DNA from: an uncultured Bacilli bacterium
GTDB lineage: Bacteria; Bacillota_I; Bacilli_A; RF39; UBA660
Direction: 5' to 3'
Assembly: GCA_947631035.1 (NCBI GenBank)
Contig: CANRJW010000004.1
Location: 1-57,076, forward strand
Length of the DNA: 57,076 nucleotides
Below the pieces are notes generated by a model that worked only from the letters and a program-made list of their open reading frames with translations, searched no databases and had not been told where the DNA came from. A program made the translations under genes and the position numbers. Positions 44,481-54,060 of the stretch are shown here, one piece after another. Positions within the stretch are counted from its first letter, which is position 1; every line of letters starts with the position of its first letter.

Positions 44481-46571
44481 TTATAGTTTTTTTATGCTTT
44501 TATGATTTTTCATTAATTTCTTAATTCCTATTTTATTATTAAAAGCTACTGTTATAAGCATTTTATCTACATCCACAACTACCCCTCTACCATAGGATTC
44601 ATGTAGAACGACATCTCCTGGTGTATAGGAAACATCTTCTTTTGTGTACATCTCTTCTATTTTAAAATTCTTATCGTCTTTTATGCTTTCCATTTCGGTA
44701 TTTTTTTCAAGTAAATCTTCCCCGATTTCTTCAATAAAACGGCTTGGGGGATTCATACTTTCTTTTCCATAAAGCATTCTTCTTTTGGCATTGGTAACAT
44801 AAAGAAGGTCTCGAGCTCTAGTGATTCCTACATACATCAGTCTTCGTTCTTCTTCTAGTCCATCTTTTTCCATTAAGGAATTCATATGAGGAAATATTCC
44901 TTCTTCCATACCAATTAAGAAAACGACATCAAATTCAAGACCTTTGGCACTATGAATGGTCATTAATGTGACTGCATTTCCTTCTTCTTTATGTTCTGAC
45001 ATATCGGCGATTAAGCTAATTTCTTCTAAGAAATCTTCTAGGCTTACACTACCTGTTCGCTCTTCAAAAGAGGCTGTAATACTTTTAAATTCCATTAAGT
45101 TTTCCAGTCTTAACTGATTTTCTAAGGTATCTTCTTCCATTAGTTCTTTTTTCATACCACTTTCTTCTAATACTAAATCAATTAATTCTGTTAAAGATAA
45201 AGATTCACTTTCTTTGGTTAATTTTAGAATTAAATCTTTAAACTCAAGTTCTTTTCCTTTACTAATCGCGTCGAACATGGAAATTCCTTGGGCACTTGCC
45301 ACACTTTCAATCGAAGCTATGGTTGTTGGGCCAATTTTTCTTTTCGGAACATTAATGACTCTTCGTAAACTTACTTCGTCATGGTGATTCAATATCAATC
45401 TTAAGTAACTAATCAAATCTTTAATTTCTTTTCTTTGATAGAAATAGTAACTTCCAACGACTTTATAAGGCATATTGTTTTTAATAAACATTTCTTCTAC
45501 AATACGGGCTTGACCATTGGTTCGATAAAAAATCGCAATGTCTTTTTCTTTGTAGCCTTCTTCTAATAATTTTTTAATTTCTTCAATACACATGGTCACT
45601 TCATGTTTTTCGTCGTTGCTTCGTAAATATTGAACCTTTGCCCCCAATACTTTATTACTTCTTAAATTCTTTTCTTTACGGTCTTGGTTATTTTTAATTA
45701 CTGCATTGGCCGCATCGAGAATCATTTTTGTACTACGATAATTTTCTTCTAAAGCAATTACTTCGGTGTCTTTATAATCTCTTTCAAAGTTTAAAATATT
45801 TTTATAATTGGCTCCTCGAAACATATAGATGGATTGGTCAGGATCTCCTACAACAAAGATATTATGATGTTTACTACTTAGTAATTTTGATAAGCGATAT
45901 TGAACCTCATTGGTATCTTGGTATTCGTCAATTAAAATATACTTAAATTTATCTTGGTAATGCTCTAGAACCTCTTCGTGTTCTTTAAATAGTTTTACAG
46001 GAAGAAGTAAGAGGTCGTCAAAATCTACCGAGTTGTTTTTCTTTAAAACTTTTACATATTCTTTATAGACTTCATAAGCAATTTGTTCTGGCTCAGTATT
46101 AAAAAACTTTTCAATTTCACTTGGACTTAGCATTTCATTTTTTATAAAGCTAATACGATTTCGAATATAAGAGGGAGCACATTCTTCTTTGCTGATTCCT
46201 TTGTCTTTCATGATTTTTTTGATTAAACTTAAAATATCGTCGCTATCTAAAATCGTAAAGTTACGTTCTAGTCCTAAATACATATAATTTTCTCTAATAA
46301 TACGTAAACCAAAGGAATGGAATGTTCCTACAAAAACGTTATGGTCAGGAACTAAAACATCTAGTCTTTCGCGCATTTCTCTTGCGGCTTTATTGGTAAA
46401 TGTAATGGCTAAAATATTCCAAGAAGATATGCCTTCGTGAATTAAATGGGCAATACGGGTTGTTAAAACTTTGGTTTTTCCACTTCCAGCCCCTGCAATT
46501 ACTAAACATGGTCCGTCTTTATGCATTACCGCCATCTTTTGTTGTTCATTTAATTTTTCTAAGTAATCCAT
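44481..46571 (-). CDS. pcrA: ATP-dependent DNA helicase PcrA
   Basis: 696 residues, UvrD/PcrA superfamily 1 helicase for repair and plasmid replication. Motifs in order: Q motif LNEQQKMAVMH, Walker A AGAGSGKTKVL, Ia ITFTNKAAREMRER, II LIDEYQDTNEVQY, III FVVGDPDQSIYMFRGAN, IV YRST, V VTLMTIHSAKGLEFDVVFL, VI EERRLMYVGITRARDLLY. The C-terminal Tudor-like end (VVLHESYGRGVVVDVD) is the RNA-polymerase-binding region of PcrA. Upstream of the nucleotidyltransferase and ligA in an operon. Confidence 0.96.
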   Translation of the reverse strand: MDYLEKLNEQQKMAVMHKDGPCLVIAGAGSGKTKVLTTRIAHLIHEGISSWNILAITFTNKAAREMRERLDVLVPDHNVFVGTFHSFGLRIIRENYMYLGLERNFTILDSDDILSLIKKIMKDKGISKEECAPSYIRNRISFIKNEMLSPSEIEKFFNTEPEQIAYEVYKEYVKVLKKNNSVDFDDLLLLPVKLFKEHEEVLEHYQDKFKYILIDEYQDTNEVQYRLSKLLSSKHHNIFVVGDPDQSIYMFRGANYKNILNFERDYKDTEVIALEENYRSTKMILDAANAVIKNNQDRKEKNLRSNKVLGAKVQYLRSNDEKHEVTMCIEEIKKLLEEGYKEKDIAIFYRTNGQARIVEEMFIKNNMPYKVVGSYYFYQRKEIKDLISYLRLILNHHDEVSLRRVINVPKRKIGPTTIASIESVASAQGISMFDAISKGKELEFKDLILKLTKESESLSLTELIDLVLEESGMKKELMEEDTLENQLRLENLMEFKSITASFEERTGSVSLEDFLEEISLIADMSEHKEEGNAVTLMTIHSAKGLEFDVVFLIGMEEGIFPHMNSLMEKDGLEEERRLMYVGITRARDLLYVTNAKRRMLYGKESMNPPSRFIEEIGEDLLEKNTEMESIKDDKNFKIEEMYTKEDVSYTPGDVVLHESYGRGVVVDVDKMLITVAFNNKIGIKKLMKNHKSIKKL

Positions 46572-46644
46572 AAATTATCCACCCTATCTGTATTTTTATT
46601 ATACAAAAAATATGGTTAAAAAGGAATAAATTCCGAAAAGAAAT

Positions 46645-47586
46645 TTATGATTTTATGAAAAAGGCATAATTGGTTTGTTTGCCTTCTTTGGTTTTTAAAT
46701 CGTATTTACGTTTATAACTTAATTTAAAATAGGGAGCACTTTGCATAAGTTTTTGGTATTCGGGCCTTTCATATTCTGAATTAAATTTAGAGGTCAAAAG
46801 ATATTTATTGGGATTTTCAATTGTTTCTTTATCCATGGCTTCTTGGCAATATTCTAGATTGTGATAAGCAATATTTAATACATAGTCAATTAGAAAATAG
46901 TCGATAAGAACGTCGTATTTTTTATGATATTCGAGAAAAAAAGTATATAGAAAATTAAATAGGTTATTGATTCCTCCACCCATAAAATACCCAGTACAAT
47001 GGAGGTTACTATTCTGTAAAATGGTACTATTAAAAGCTTTGTCATTAAATTCTTTAAAAATATCGGTGGTGAAGTAAATGGTTGCATCGACCCAAATTCC
47101 TCCGTGTTCTTTTAATAATCCCGCTCTTAATATATCAGAAAAGTGCGTAAGGGTAATGATTTTCTTTTCGACTTTTTCAATGATAAATTGGGGAATCTTT
47201 ACGTAAGAAGAGTAGTTTTCTTTAGTAATTAAGACAACTTGATAGCCCTTAGCATTTTTCTTAAGACTTGCAAAACATTTTTTCACTAGTAATGGGGCGT
47301 TTTCCATTCCTTGATACCAAAAACACCAAATAATCTTTTCGCCTTTTTTATTCTCTAATTTTTTGTCTTGAAATTCTTTTATTAAGTAATCAAATTTGGA
47401 TGTTAAAAATTGATTGATATAGTAATCTTTTTTATCCGAAATTTTATCCATTCTATTTTTCAAAAAAGGAAGCATGGAAAACTCACAAATAAAGTTTAAA
47501 TTGGCTATTTTAAAACCAAAATATTTAAAATCTACAAAATATTTTTTGAGCATTTTCCAACATTTTTGAACGACTTTTTTGAACAT
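46645..47586 (-). CDS. Glycosyltransferase (GT32 / capsular polysaccharide synthesis type)
   Basis: 313 residues. IIWCFWYQGMENAPLLVKKCFASLK is the family's substrate-domain start; HFSDILRAGLLKEHGGIWVDATIYFT is the conserved sugar-nucleotide and metal site; LHCTGYFMGGG follows. Similar proteins transfer a sugar in capsule or surface-glycan assembly in the cytoplasm. A short N-terminal basic region might touch the membrane. It stands alone between pcrA and a surface gene. Confidence 0.82.
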   Translation of the reverse strand: MFKKVVQKCWKMLKKYFVDFKYFGFKIANLNFICEFSMLPFLKNRMDKISDKKDYYINQFLTSKFDYLIKEFQDKKLENKKGEKIIWCFWYQGMENAPLLVKKCFASLKKNAKGYQVVLITKENYSSYVKIPQFIIEKVEKKIITLTHFSDILRAGLLKEHGGIWVDATIYFTTDIFKEFNDKAFNSTILQNSNLHCTGYFMGGGINNLFNFLYTFFLEYHKKYDVLIDYFLIDYVLNIAYHNLEYCQEAMDKETIENPNKYLLTSKFNSEYERPEYQKLMQSAPYFKLSYKRKYDLKTKEGKQTNYAFFIKS

Positions 47587-47650
47587 ATTATTAACCTTCT
47601 TTTATAAGTTTCATTATATATCAAAAAATAGAGTTTTTAAATCTTTAATG

Positions 47651-47674
47651 AAAAAAACTAACCTTTTTGTTAGT
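47651..47674 (-). terminator. Terminator of surface gene F
   Basis: ACTAAC-AAAAAG-GTTAGT then T7 on the minus strand. Confidence 0.75.
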
Positions 47675-47685
47675 ATTTTCAAATA

Positions 47686-49027
47686 TCATTGGCCTAAGTA
47701 AGTGATTTTGGCATAGCCGTGGCCTTGTTTCGGAGTATTACTTTTTGCTTCGGCGCTTGTTTCAGTAGTGGTACTCGTTTTAAGATTAGTTTCTTCACTT
47801 ATTTCGCAGTTGTAGCACCACATTTCTTTATTAGTAAGGCGTTCATTTCCGATGTATCCCGAACCTCCTCCGGCACCTGCATGGAAACGACTACTACCAC
47901 CTCCGCCATAGAAGCCACCTCCGCCTCCATTACCATCAGAATATTTTCCGTCGTTCGCTGGGTCTTTAACAGCCGACCCTCCTTGTCCAAATTTTCCTTG
48001 ACCTTCTTCGACACTAGGAAAAGTGTAATCACTTCCGCCATTGTCTTGCGTTCCACCAGTTCCCATATATTCAGTACCGGTATTAACCGGATTAATTCCT
48101 TTACTTCCCATAGTTCCACCACCGGAACCTCCAGAAACTGGATTATTGTGAGCTATACCGCCATTTCCACCACCACCTCCAGCAACAATTAAAATGTATT
48201 CTTGTTTCGATTCTAATGTGGATAATAATCCTGTTACTAGAGCAATATGGGTTGCTCCTCCACCACCTGAGACGAGCATTTTATCTGTACGGACATTAGT
48301 AGATGCAATTATTCCATTGCCTCCACCATTATAACCTCCTTTATATATTTTATCTTCTTGTCCTTTTTCACTGCCACTTTCTCCTTGTCCACCTACATTG
48401 ATATAAAGGATTCCATTTTCTTCAATATTGTAAGTTCCTACTGAATAGCCTCCTAATCCTCCTATTTCTTTTGTATTATTATCTGTTCCACCTTGAGCTC
48501 CCCATACTTCTAATTTATAATTTCCTTTTGGTAAACTGATGGCTTCCTCTTTTCCGGTATAATCAAAATCAATGGTTTTATTTTGCTTTAGTGTGGTAAA
48601 CTCTATGTTACATCTTACTTTCTTTTCTTTTATTTCGGTTAATTCTAATCCCCATAGTTCTTGTTTCCATATTCCTTTTCCTTTATCACATTTCACTTCT
48701 ACTGCATAGTTATCTTCTTGGTTTGGTATATCTTTTTGTTCTTCTCCATCTACTATTAAAGCAAAGGTTACATCACTATAAAATTCAGGTACGGTTCCTT
48801 TTAAAACATCAAAAGAAGCTTTTTCTTCATACATAGCAAAACTTCGGTATAAACTTATACCTCCGATTATAGAAACTATTGCTATTATGCTTCCTATTAT
48901 AATTCCTTTTTGTTTCCTATTTTTGTTAAACCGTTTTAAGTCCTCTGGTTTCTTATTATTATCTAATATACCCCCCCCCCAGACGACTATTTGTCTTGGT
49001 TGGGAGGTTCTTTTTGAAATTATTCAT
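47686..49027 (-). CDS. Phase-variable surface protein F: MYEEK-type N-terminus with glycine-rich domain (OFF, G10)
   Basis: ATG 49027 after GGAGGAG. The leader MNNFKKNLPTKTNSRL enters ten G (48971-48980) and then stops at TAA. With nine G it continues LDNNKKPEDLKRFNKNRKQK, a membrane segment (IIIGSIIAIVSIIGGISLY), RSFAMYEEKASFDVLKG and the family beta domain with a CDKGKG...CNIEF Cys pair. The C-terminal 280 residues are a glycine-rich domain: YKLEVWGAQGG, GGLGGYSVGTYNI, LYINVGGQGE, GGYNGGGNG, SGGGGATHIA, GGGGFYGGGGSS and GGSGYIG, as in ALK/LTK-type and phage Gly-rich receptor-binding domains. Two Cys near the end (CYNC) may bond. Confidence 0.78.
48971..48980 (-). repeat. In-frame G10 tract of surface protein F
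   Basis: Ten C on the plus strand after leader codon CTG; same frame relation as the three other copies. Confidence 0.9.
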
Positions 49028-49055
49028 TTCTCTTTCTCCTCCATATCTTAATTTA

Positions 49056-49084
49056 ATTCTACACTTTTTTTATCGGTTTGACAA
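49056..49084 (-). promoter_or_regulatory. Promoter of surface gene F
   Basis: TTGTCA (49079-49084), 17-bp spacer, TAGAAT (49056-49061) on the minus strand, then TTAAGATATGGAGGAG. Confidence 0.7.
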
Positions 49085-49124
49085 TCTCCTTTAGAGAAAG
49101 TTTTGACATCTTTTGTCGAATCTA

Positions 49125-49152
49125 TTGAAATATATTATGTTTTCTTTATAAT
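49125..49152 (+). promoter_or_regulatory. Promoter of the type I toxin mRNA
   Basis: TTGAAA (49125-49130), 16-bp spacer, TATAAT (49147-49152). The mRNA would start near 49159 with GTTACCGAAAAGG in its first bases. Confidence 0.75.
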
Positions 49153-49252
49153 AACTCACCGTTACCGAAAAGGAGCGTTTACTATCCATTTTCTTTCTTC
49201 CTTACTAGGGAATCGTTTTGGTTTTTGAAAGGGCAAAAAGGAGTGAGTAGTT

Positions 49253-49339
49253 ATGACGAAAGAAGCACTTCAATTACTTGTTGTTGTTTTACTCGTTATT
49301 ATAATTATGCTAATTATAGTTATACTACAATTAGTGTAA
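49253..49339 (+). CDS. 28-residue hydrophobic peptide, type I toxin
   Basis: AAGGAGTGAG before ATG 49253. The peptide has a short charged head (MTKEALQ) and a single long membrane helix made of Leu, Val and Ile, ending at TAA 49339. A strong promoter lies about 100 bp upstream, giving a long 5' leader. The mRNA's first bases (GTTACCGAAAAGG, 49161-49173) are exactly complementary to its 3' end (49403-49415), which could fold the message shut as in hok or aapA. An antisense RNA is encoded over its 3' end. Confidence 0.7.
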   Translation: MTKEALQLLVVVLLVIIIMLIIVILQLV

Positions 49340-49421
49340 AAAAAACGATATATCATTAGAGTTTTTCTCTTTTGATATAACGCTTACCTTACGTAAGCGT
49401 TACCTTTTCGGTAACACTTAC
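49340..49421 (-). ncRNA. Antisense RNA antitoxin candidate
   Basis: Minus-strand promoter TTGTCA (49451-49456), 17-bp spacer, TATAAT (49428-49433) is nearly perfect. The RNA from about 49421 holds hairpins GTTACC/GGTAAC and GCTTAC/GTAAGC and a terminator hairpin (ATATCA...AGAG / CTCT...TGATAT) followed by eight T at 49338-49345. It is converging on and overlapping the toxin mRNA 3' region, the usual arrangement of BsrG/SR4, TxpA/RatA and Fst systems. Confidence 0.7.
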
Positions 49422-49469
49422 ATTTTGATTATATTAAATTTTTTGATAAATGACAAGTTCTAACTACAC

Positions 49470-50189
49470 TCAAGAATAAACGCAAACGCAGACAATATTA
49501 TAGTAATGCTCACCAGACGAACCAACCATTTGCAAATTGTCTGTTGTATTAAAGTAATAACTTACTGTAACTATTCCATTATTACTATTATATGTAAGAC
49601 CTCTTACCATACCTTCAAACCACCCCAAATTTGTTAATTTGATTGTTCCTTGTTCATAAGCAATAAAATTATTTTCTGTTAAATTTTTGTAACCCTCAAT
49701 ATCTGAAAAATCAAATGTAGTAGTTCTAATATAACTTTGTCCAAGTACTGTTGATGTTAAATGAAAGGATTTTGTTACTCTTGTTATATCTCCATCTATA
49801 ACAGTATTATTCTTACTAACCTCAGAGCTTTGAAATGAAACATTACATTTCGTACCATTTTTAAAGTTACTTACTTCTATATTCCATTTATTATAGTTCC
49901 ATATCCCTACTGCATCATTATCACATTCCACTTCCACATTATAGTATATACCTTCTTCTTGTTGTGGTATTTCGTCAGTCGGTTCTCCATCTAAAGTAAT
50001 AGCAAGTTTTATATCTGCCTTATTAAAATCTGGTACTGTTCCTTTTAACACATCAAAGGTTTGTTTTTCTTCATACATAGCAAAACTTGCGATTAGCCTT
50101 ATCCCTCCGATTATGACTACTAGTGCTATTATAAATCCAAATATAATATTTTTTTGTTTTCTATTTTTGTTAAACTTTTTTAATTTCAT
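49470..50189 (-). CDS. Surface protein G: MYEEK-type N-terminus (intact, no G tract)
   Basis: 239 residues, intact. MKLKKFNKNRKQKNIIFGFI starts a membrane segment (IIFGFIIALVVIIGGIRLI) and ASFAMYEEKQTFDVLKGTV follows as in the phase-variable members. The family beta domain (YYNVEVECDNDAVGIWN ... CNVSFQ) shares its Cys pair with the others. The C-terminal 110 residues are beta-rich (SYIRTTTFDFSDIEGYKNL, WFEGMVRGLTYNSNNGIVTV) and end with an unusual CVCVYS. GGTGA lies before ATG 50189. The divergent HTH gene and the palindrome between them suggest repressor control. Confidence 0.8.
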   Translation of the reverse strand: MKLKKFNKNRKQKNIIFGFIIALVVIIGGIRLIASFAMYEEKQTFDVLKGTVPDFNKADIKLAITLDGEPTDEIPQQEEGIYYNVEVECDNDAVGIWNYNKWNIEVSNFKNGTKCNVSFQSSEVSKNNTVIDGDITRVTKSFHLTSTVLGQSYIRTTTFDFSDIEGYKNLTENNFIAYEQGTIKLTNLGWFEGMVRGLTYNSNNGIVTVSYYFNTTDNLQMVGSSGEHYYNIVCVCVYS

Positions 50190-50211
50190 TGTTCACCTCA
50201 CACCACATTTT

Positions 50212-50240
50212 GTTGGTATTTTCTATAAAAGAATACCAAC
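50212..50240. promoter_or_regulatory. Operator-like inverted repeat
   Basis: GTTGGTATT (50212-50220) and AATACCAAC (50232-50240) are perfect inverted arms 11 bp apart, between surface gene G and its divergent HTH gene. Confidence 0.7.
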
Positions 50241-50270
50241 ATTTTGTATGCTTGTCAAGAGGTGAGCAAT

Positions 50271-50504
50271 GTGAAACTTATTGCAAATCATTATAAAGCC
50301 AATGAATTAATTAAATTTATAAGGGAGAATAGTGGATTAACTCAAGAGGAATTTGGCAAGAAAATAAAAAGAACGCGTAATGCGATTCAATTTTATGAGT
50401 ATGGTCAAAGAAATTATGATGTTGAACTTTTATTAGAAATTGCTAAAAAATTTAACTTAGAAATAATTATTCAGGACAAGAAAAAAACTGCTTCTTTAAA
50501 ATAA
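50271..50504 (+). CDS. Cro/C1-type HTH regulator
   Basis: 77 residues from GTG 50271, with AGAGGTGAGC upstream. LIKFIRENSGLTQEEFGKKIKRTRNAIQFYEYGQRNY is the helix-turn-helix; LELLLEIAKKFNLEIIIQDK-like end gives a final strand rather than a long tail. Divergent from surface gene G, with a perfect 9-bp inverted repeat between the starts as the probable operator. Confidence 0.85.
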   Translation: MKLIANHYKANELIKFIRENSGLTQEEFGKKIKRTRNAIQFYEYGQRNYDVELLLEIAKKFNLEIIIQDKKKTASLK

Positions 50505-50540
50505 GTTACAGTTTTAATTCTATCAAAGCTATTTTTATCA

Positions 50541-50671
50541 ATTTTTTTCAGTTAAGTGAAAAAACTTTTCATTTTTATATACTTTTTTCAGTTGACTGAA
50601 AAAACTTTACGTTTTTATATACTTTTTTCAGTTGACCGAAAAAACTTTACGTTTTTACATATTTTTTTCAG
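50541..50671. repeat. 40-bp tandem repeat array of palindromes
   Basis: Three full units (from 50541, 50581 and 50621) and part of a fourth (50661) with an exact 40-bp period. Each has TTTTTTCAG and CTGAAAAAA-like arms around a 4-base centre, and units two and three share ACTTTACGTTTTTAYATA. The array fills the gap between a regulator gene and the convergent ftsH gene. Confidence 0.8.
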
Positions 50672-50676
50672 TATAT

Positions 50677-50711
50677 AAAAAAGACTTAGATTACTCTAAT
50701 TTATCTAAGTC
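50677..50711 (-). terminator. Terminator of ftsH
   Basis: GACTTAGAT (50683-50691 on plus) and ATCTAAGTC (50703-50711) pair; T6 follows on the minus strand. Overlaps the ftsH 3' end. Confidence 0.75.
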
Positions 50712-52670
50712 TTGTATAGCTTCTTCTAATTCTTCTTTAGTCATTTTTGTATAGCCTTTTATTTTATTTGCTTTGGCTATTTCTCTTAACTTCAATAAAG
50801 ATGGTTCGTCTTCTTTTAAAGGTTCTAAGTCTTCTTCAATTTTTCCGGTTGTTACTAAAGATTCAATTTCTTCTTTTGTTAAGGTTTCTTTTTCAATTAA
50901 TGCTTTACTTAGGGTCATAACTAAATCTTCATTTTCACTTAAGATTCTTTTGGCATCGTTATAACAATTCTCAATAATTTTACGAACTTCTCTATCTATT
51001 TCTAATGCAACTTGATCAGAGTAATTCTTCGTTTTATTATAATCTCTTCCTAAGAAGACTCCTTCGCTTTTTTGTTCATATTGCATTGGACCAAGTTCAC
51101 TCATACCATATTCAGAAACCATACTACGAGCAATGTTCGTGGCTTTTTTAAAGTCGTCACTTGCACCTGTGGTAATTTCTCCTAAGAATAATTCTTCAGC
51201 AGCACGACCCCCTAGTAAACCAGTAATCGTTGCAAGTAGTTCTTTTTCGGTCATAACAGAAATTTTTTCTTCTTTTGGAAGCATCATGGTATATCCACCA
51301 GCCATACCACGAGGAATAATCGTTATTTTATGAACTTCATTGGCATCTTCTAACTTAATACCAATTACTGCATGTCCAGATTCGTGAATACTTACGAGTT
51401 TCTTTTCTTTATCTGTAATCTTACGACTTGTCTTCGCTGGTCCCATTAAAACACGGTCGGTTGCTTCGTCAATATCGTCCATTGTAATTGCTTCTTCGTC
51501 TTTTCTTACCGCAAGAAGTGCTGCTTCGTTAAGTAAGTTTTCAAGGTCTGCTCCACTAAATCCTGGAGTTCTAGCACTGACATTTTCAAGACTTACAGTT
51601 TTATCTAAAACTTTATTACGGGCATGTACTTTTAAAATTGCTTCACGTTCTTTGGTATCTGGTAAATTAACCGTAACTTGTCTATCAAATCTCCCTGGTC
51701 TTAAAAGGGCTGGGTCCAAAACATCTGGTCGATTGGTTGCTGCAATGATAATAATTCCTTCGTTAGCACCAAATCCATCCATCTCTGTTAACAATTGGTT
51801 TAAGGTTTGTTCACGTTCGTCATGACCTCCACCAAGTCCTGCTCCTCTTTGACGACCTACGGCATCAATTTCGTCGATAAAAATTAAGCATGGGGCATTT
51901 TTCTTAGCTTCTTTAAACATATCTCTGACACGACTTGCACCAACACCCACGAATAACTCAACAAAATCAGAACCACTTATATAATAGAATGGCACATTCG
52001 CTTCTCCAGCTACCGCTTTCGCAAGTAATGTTTTACCTGTTCCTGGAGGGCCTACTAATAAGACGCCTTTAGGAATTCTTGCTCCCAATTTTTGGAATTT
52101 CTTCGGATTTTTTAAGAAGTCAATTAGTTCGGAAACTTCTTCTTTTTCTTCTTTAAGTCCTGCAACATCACTAAACTTTGTTGTTCCGCCATCTTCGGAT
52201 AATTTTGCACGGCTTCTACCAAAATCCATCGAATTTTTATTACTTCCTGCCATCTTTGTAATTAAAATATAAGAAGTTCCTATAATTAAAACCAATGGTA
52301 AGAAATTAATAATTATATAAACCAAGGAAACAGAACCCGGGTCTTTGTTGGTTTCATAAACTTTCAAATCATGTTCTTTGGCATAATTAGTAATCTCTGT
52401 TAAATCTTCTTCTACTACTTTTGCAGAAAAACTTTCTTTTTCTTTATAATCCGCAAGTTTTCCTTCAATATAATAAACAGAATCATTACTTTTTGGGGTA
52501 ATTGTTATTTCTGTAACATTACTCTTTTCTAATTCACTTAAAAGTTCTCCAGTTGTTAAGCTATGATTAATTGAACCACCAAAATTTAAAACGGTTAGTA
52601 CAAAAAAAATGACAACTATCAATACTAAGTAAGGAAATAAATTTTTAATTGTATTATTATTATTTTTCAT
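50691..52670 (-). CDS. ftsH: ATP-dependent zinc metalloprotease FtsH
   Basis: 659 residues, the membrane-bound AAA+ protease for quality control. Two N-terminal membrane helices ([39 protein letters not shown]) flank an outside domain of about 90 residues. AAA domain: [18 protein letters not shown] (Walker A), [13 protein letters not shown] (Walker B), pore loop [30 protein letters not shown]. Protease: [11 protein letters not shown] with the zinc HEXXH and the later Asp ligand. An extra C-terminal helical tail ([16 protein letters not shown]) looks like a SAP/Rho-N-type motif, not usual in FtsH. The RBS GGAGG lies in the tilS 3' end, which overlaps. Confidence 0.96.
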   Translation of the reverse strand: MKNNNNTIKNLFPYLVLIVVIFFVLTVLNFGGSINHSLTTGELLSELEKSNVTEITITPKSNDSVYYIEGKLADYKEKESFSAKVVEEDLTEITNYAKEHDLKVYETNKDPGSVSLVYIIINFLPLVLIIGTSYILITKMAGSNKNSMDFGRSRAKLSEDGGTTKFSDVAGLKEEKEEVSELIDFLKNPKKFQKLGARIPKGVLLVGPPGTGKTLLAKAVAGEANVPFYYISGSDFVELFVGVGASRVRDMFKEAKKNAPCLIFIDEIDAVGRQRGAGLGGGHDEREQTLNQLLTEMDGFGANEGIIIIAATNRPDVLDPALLRPGRFDRQVTVNLPDTKEREAILKVHARNKVLDKTVSLENVSARTPGFSGADLENLLNEAALLAVRKDEEAITMDDIDEATDRVLMGPAKTSRKITDKEKKLVSIHESGHAVIGIKLEDANEVHKITIIPRGMAGGYTMMLPKEEKISVMTEKELLATITGLLGGRAAEELFLGEITTGASDDFKKATNIARSMVSEYGMSELGPMQYEQKSEGVFLGRDYNKTKNYSDQVALEIDREVRKIIENCYNDAKRILSENEDLVMTLSKALIEKETLTKEEIESLVTTGKIEEDLEPLKEDEPSLLKLREIAKANKIKGYTKMTKEELEEAIQDLDKLE

Positions 52671-54006
52671 TAAAATCCTCCTTCTTTATTTCATACTTAT
52701 ATATTATATCATAAAATTCATCTTTATTTTTATCAAACTTTGATTTTTTTAATCCCGGAAGCCATAAGATTGTTTCATTACTATCTACGACGATAGGATA
52801 ATTTTCTCTTTTTCGCAAAGGTACTTTTTCGTCAATAAAAATTTTACTTATTTTTTTCTCTCCCTCCATATTTTTAACTTGCATACGATCCGTTATTTTT
52901 CGTGTACGCACTTTTAAAGGAAGTTTTATTTCTTTAGAATTTAATCTTAATATGTAATTGCTTTTTTCAATGTCTGTACTGGCTATTTTGATTATTTTTT
53001 CTTGTTCGTTTAAACAAATACCATTCTCTAATATATATTCTTCTCTAGAAATTGTTTCTTTATGAGCAAAATAAAGTAAATTATATTCTTTTATTATTTT
53101 TTTATTTAAAGGTAAATCTATACTTCCATTTGCTTTTTTAGAATCACAGAGTTTTAAAATAGAATCAACATGAACACTTTGAATCTTATCTATATCATCT
53201 TGATATTCTTCCTTTAATATATATTCAATGACACGCTTTTTTATAATGGGTTCTAACCTATTTAATTCGTGCAAGTTTACTTTATCAAAACTCATAGTTT
53301 TCGTCAAGGCATCTCTTGTCGTTTTTTGTAAGTATTCTAAAATGGAATTCATTTCTTCACTAAATTTTAAATATTTTAAATGGACCTTTTGGTTTTCTTG
53401 TTTTAAAAAAGGTAGAATATTTTTGCGATAACGATTTCTAGTATGACAATCGCTTTCATTGGAAAAATCGATACAATACGAAATATTTTCTTTTTGGCAA
53501 AAGTCCAAAATATCTTTTTTGGTTACATAAACAAGTGGTCTTACTAGAGTATACTCTTTGTATTTGGTGAGTTTGGAAAAACCAACGTATCCATTTAAGT
53601 TGCTTCCTCTTGAAATACGCATTAAAATTGTTTCTATTAAATCATCCCCATGGTGGGCGGTCATTAAATAGTGGGCTTGATATTTTTTTAGAATTGCTTT
53701 AAAAAAGTCATAACGTTTTTTTCTAGCTTCTGCTTCAAAATTAAGGGAATTTGCAAAATTTAGAGAGATACTTTCAAAAATACAACCCGTTTCGTTTGCT
53801 TTTTGTTTGACAAAGATTTCTTCCGCATCGCTTTCTTTTCGCACATGGTGATTTACATGCGCTACAATGATTTTTAAGCGATATTCTTCTCTTAATTGAA
53901 GGAGCAGACTAAAAAGGCACATGGAATCTGGACCTCCAGAAAGGCCTAAGACAATTGTTGTGTCTTTTTCTATTGTTTGTTTTAAAAATTCCCATACTTG
54001 TTTCAT
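52660..54006 (-). CDS. tilS: tRNA(Ile)-lysidine synthase
   Basis: 448 residues. [19 protein letters not shown] is the PP-loop for [17 protein letters not shown] and [23 protein letters not shown] are TilS-specific; the C-terminal domain has [28 protein letters not shown] and ends RENYPIV...LPGL. It modifies the C34 of tRNA-Ile (CAU) to lysidine. ATG 54006 with AGGTGATTCTA upstream is preferred to the earlier in-frame starts. The tilS-ftsH order is conserved in Bacillota. Confidence 0.94.
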   Translation of the reverse strand: MKQVWEFLKQTIEKDTTIVLGLSGGPDSMCLFSLLLQLREEYRLKIIVAHVNHHVRKESDAEEIFVKQKANETGCIFESISLNFANSLNFEAEARKKRYDFFKAILKKYQAHYLMTAHHGDDLIETILMRISRGSNLNGYVGFSKLTKYKEYTLVRPLVYVTKKDILDFCQKENISYCIDFSNESDCHTRNRYRKNILPFLKQENQKVHLKYLKFSEEMNSILEYLQKTTRDALTKTMSFDKVNLHELNRLEPIIKKRVIEYILKEEYQDDIDKIQSVHVDSILKLCDSKKANGSIDLPLNKKIIKEYNLLYFAHKETISREEYILENGICLNEQEKIIKIASTDIEKSNYILRLNSKEIKLPLKVRTRKITDRMQVKNMEGEKKISKIFIDEKVPLRKRENYPIVVDSNETILWLPGLKKSKFDKNKDEFYDIIYKYEIKKEDFNEK

Positions 54007-54060
54007 TAGAATCACCTAATATTTTTCTATTGTAAAACCAATAGTTCAAAATTGCAATAT

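Noticed and set aside
47719..48192. 157-codon frame opposite the glycine-rich gene
   Set aside because: Gly codons GGN read as CC-starting or as Ser/Thr codons on the other strand, giving long artificial frames.
50541..50671. CRISPR array
   Set aside because: The 40-bp units are contiguous with no distinct spacers between repeats, and there are no cas genes.
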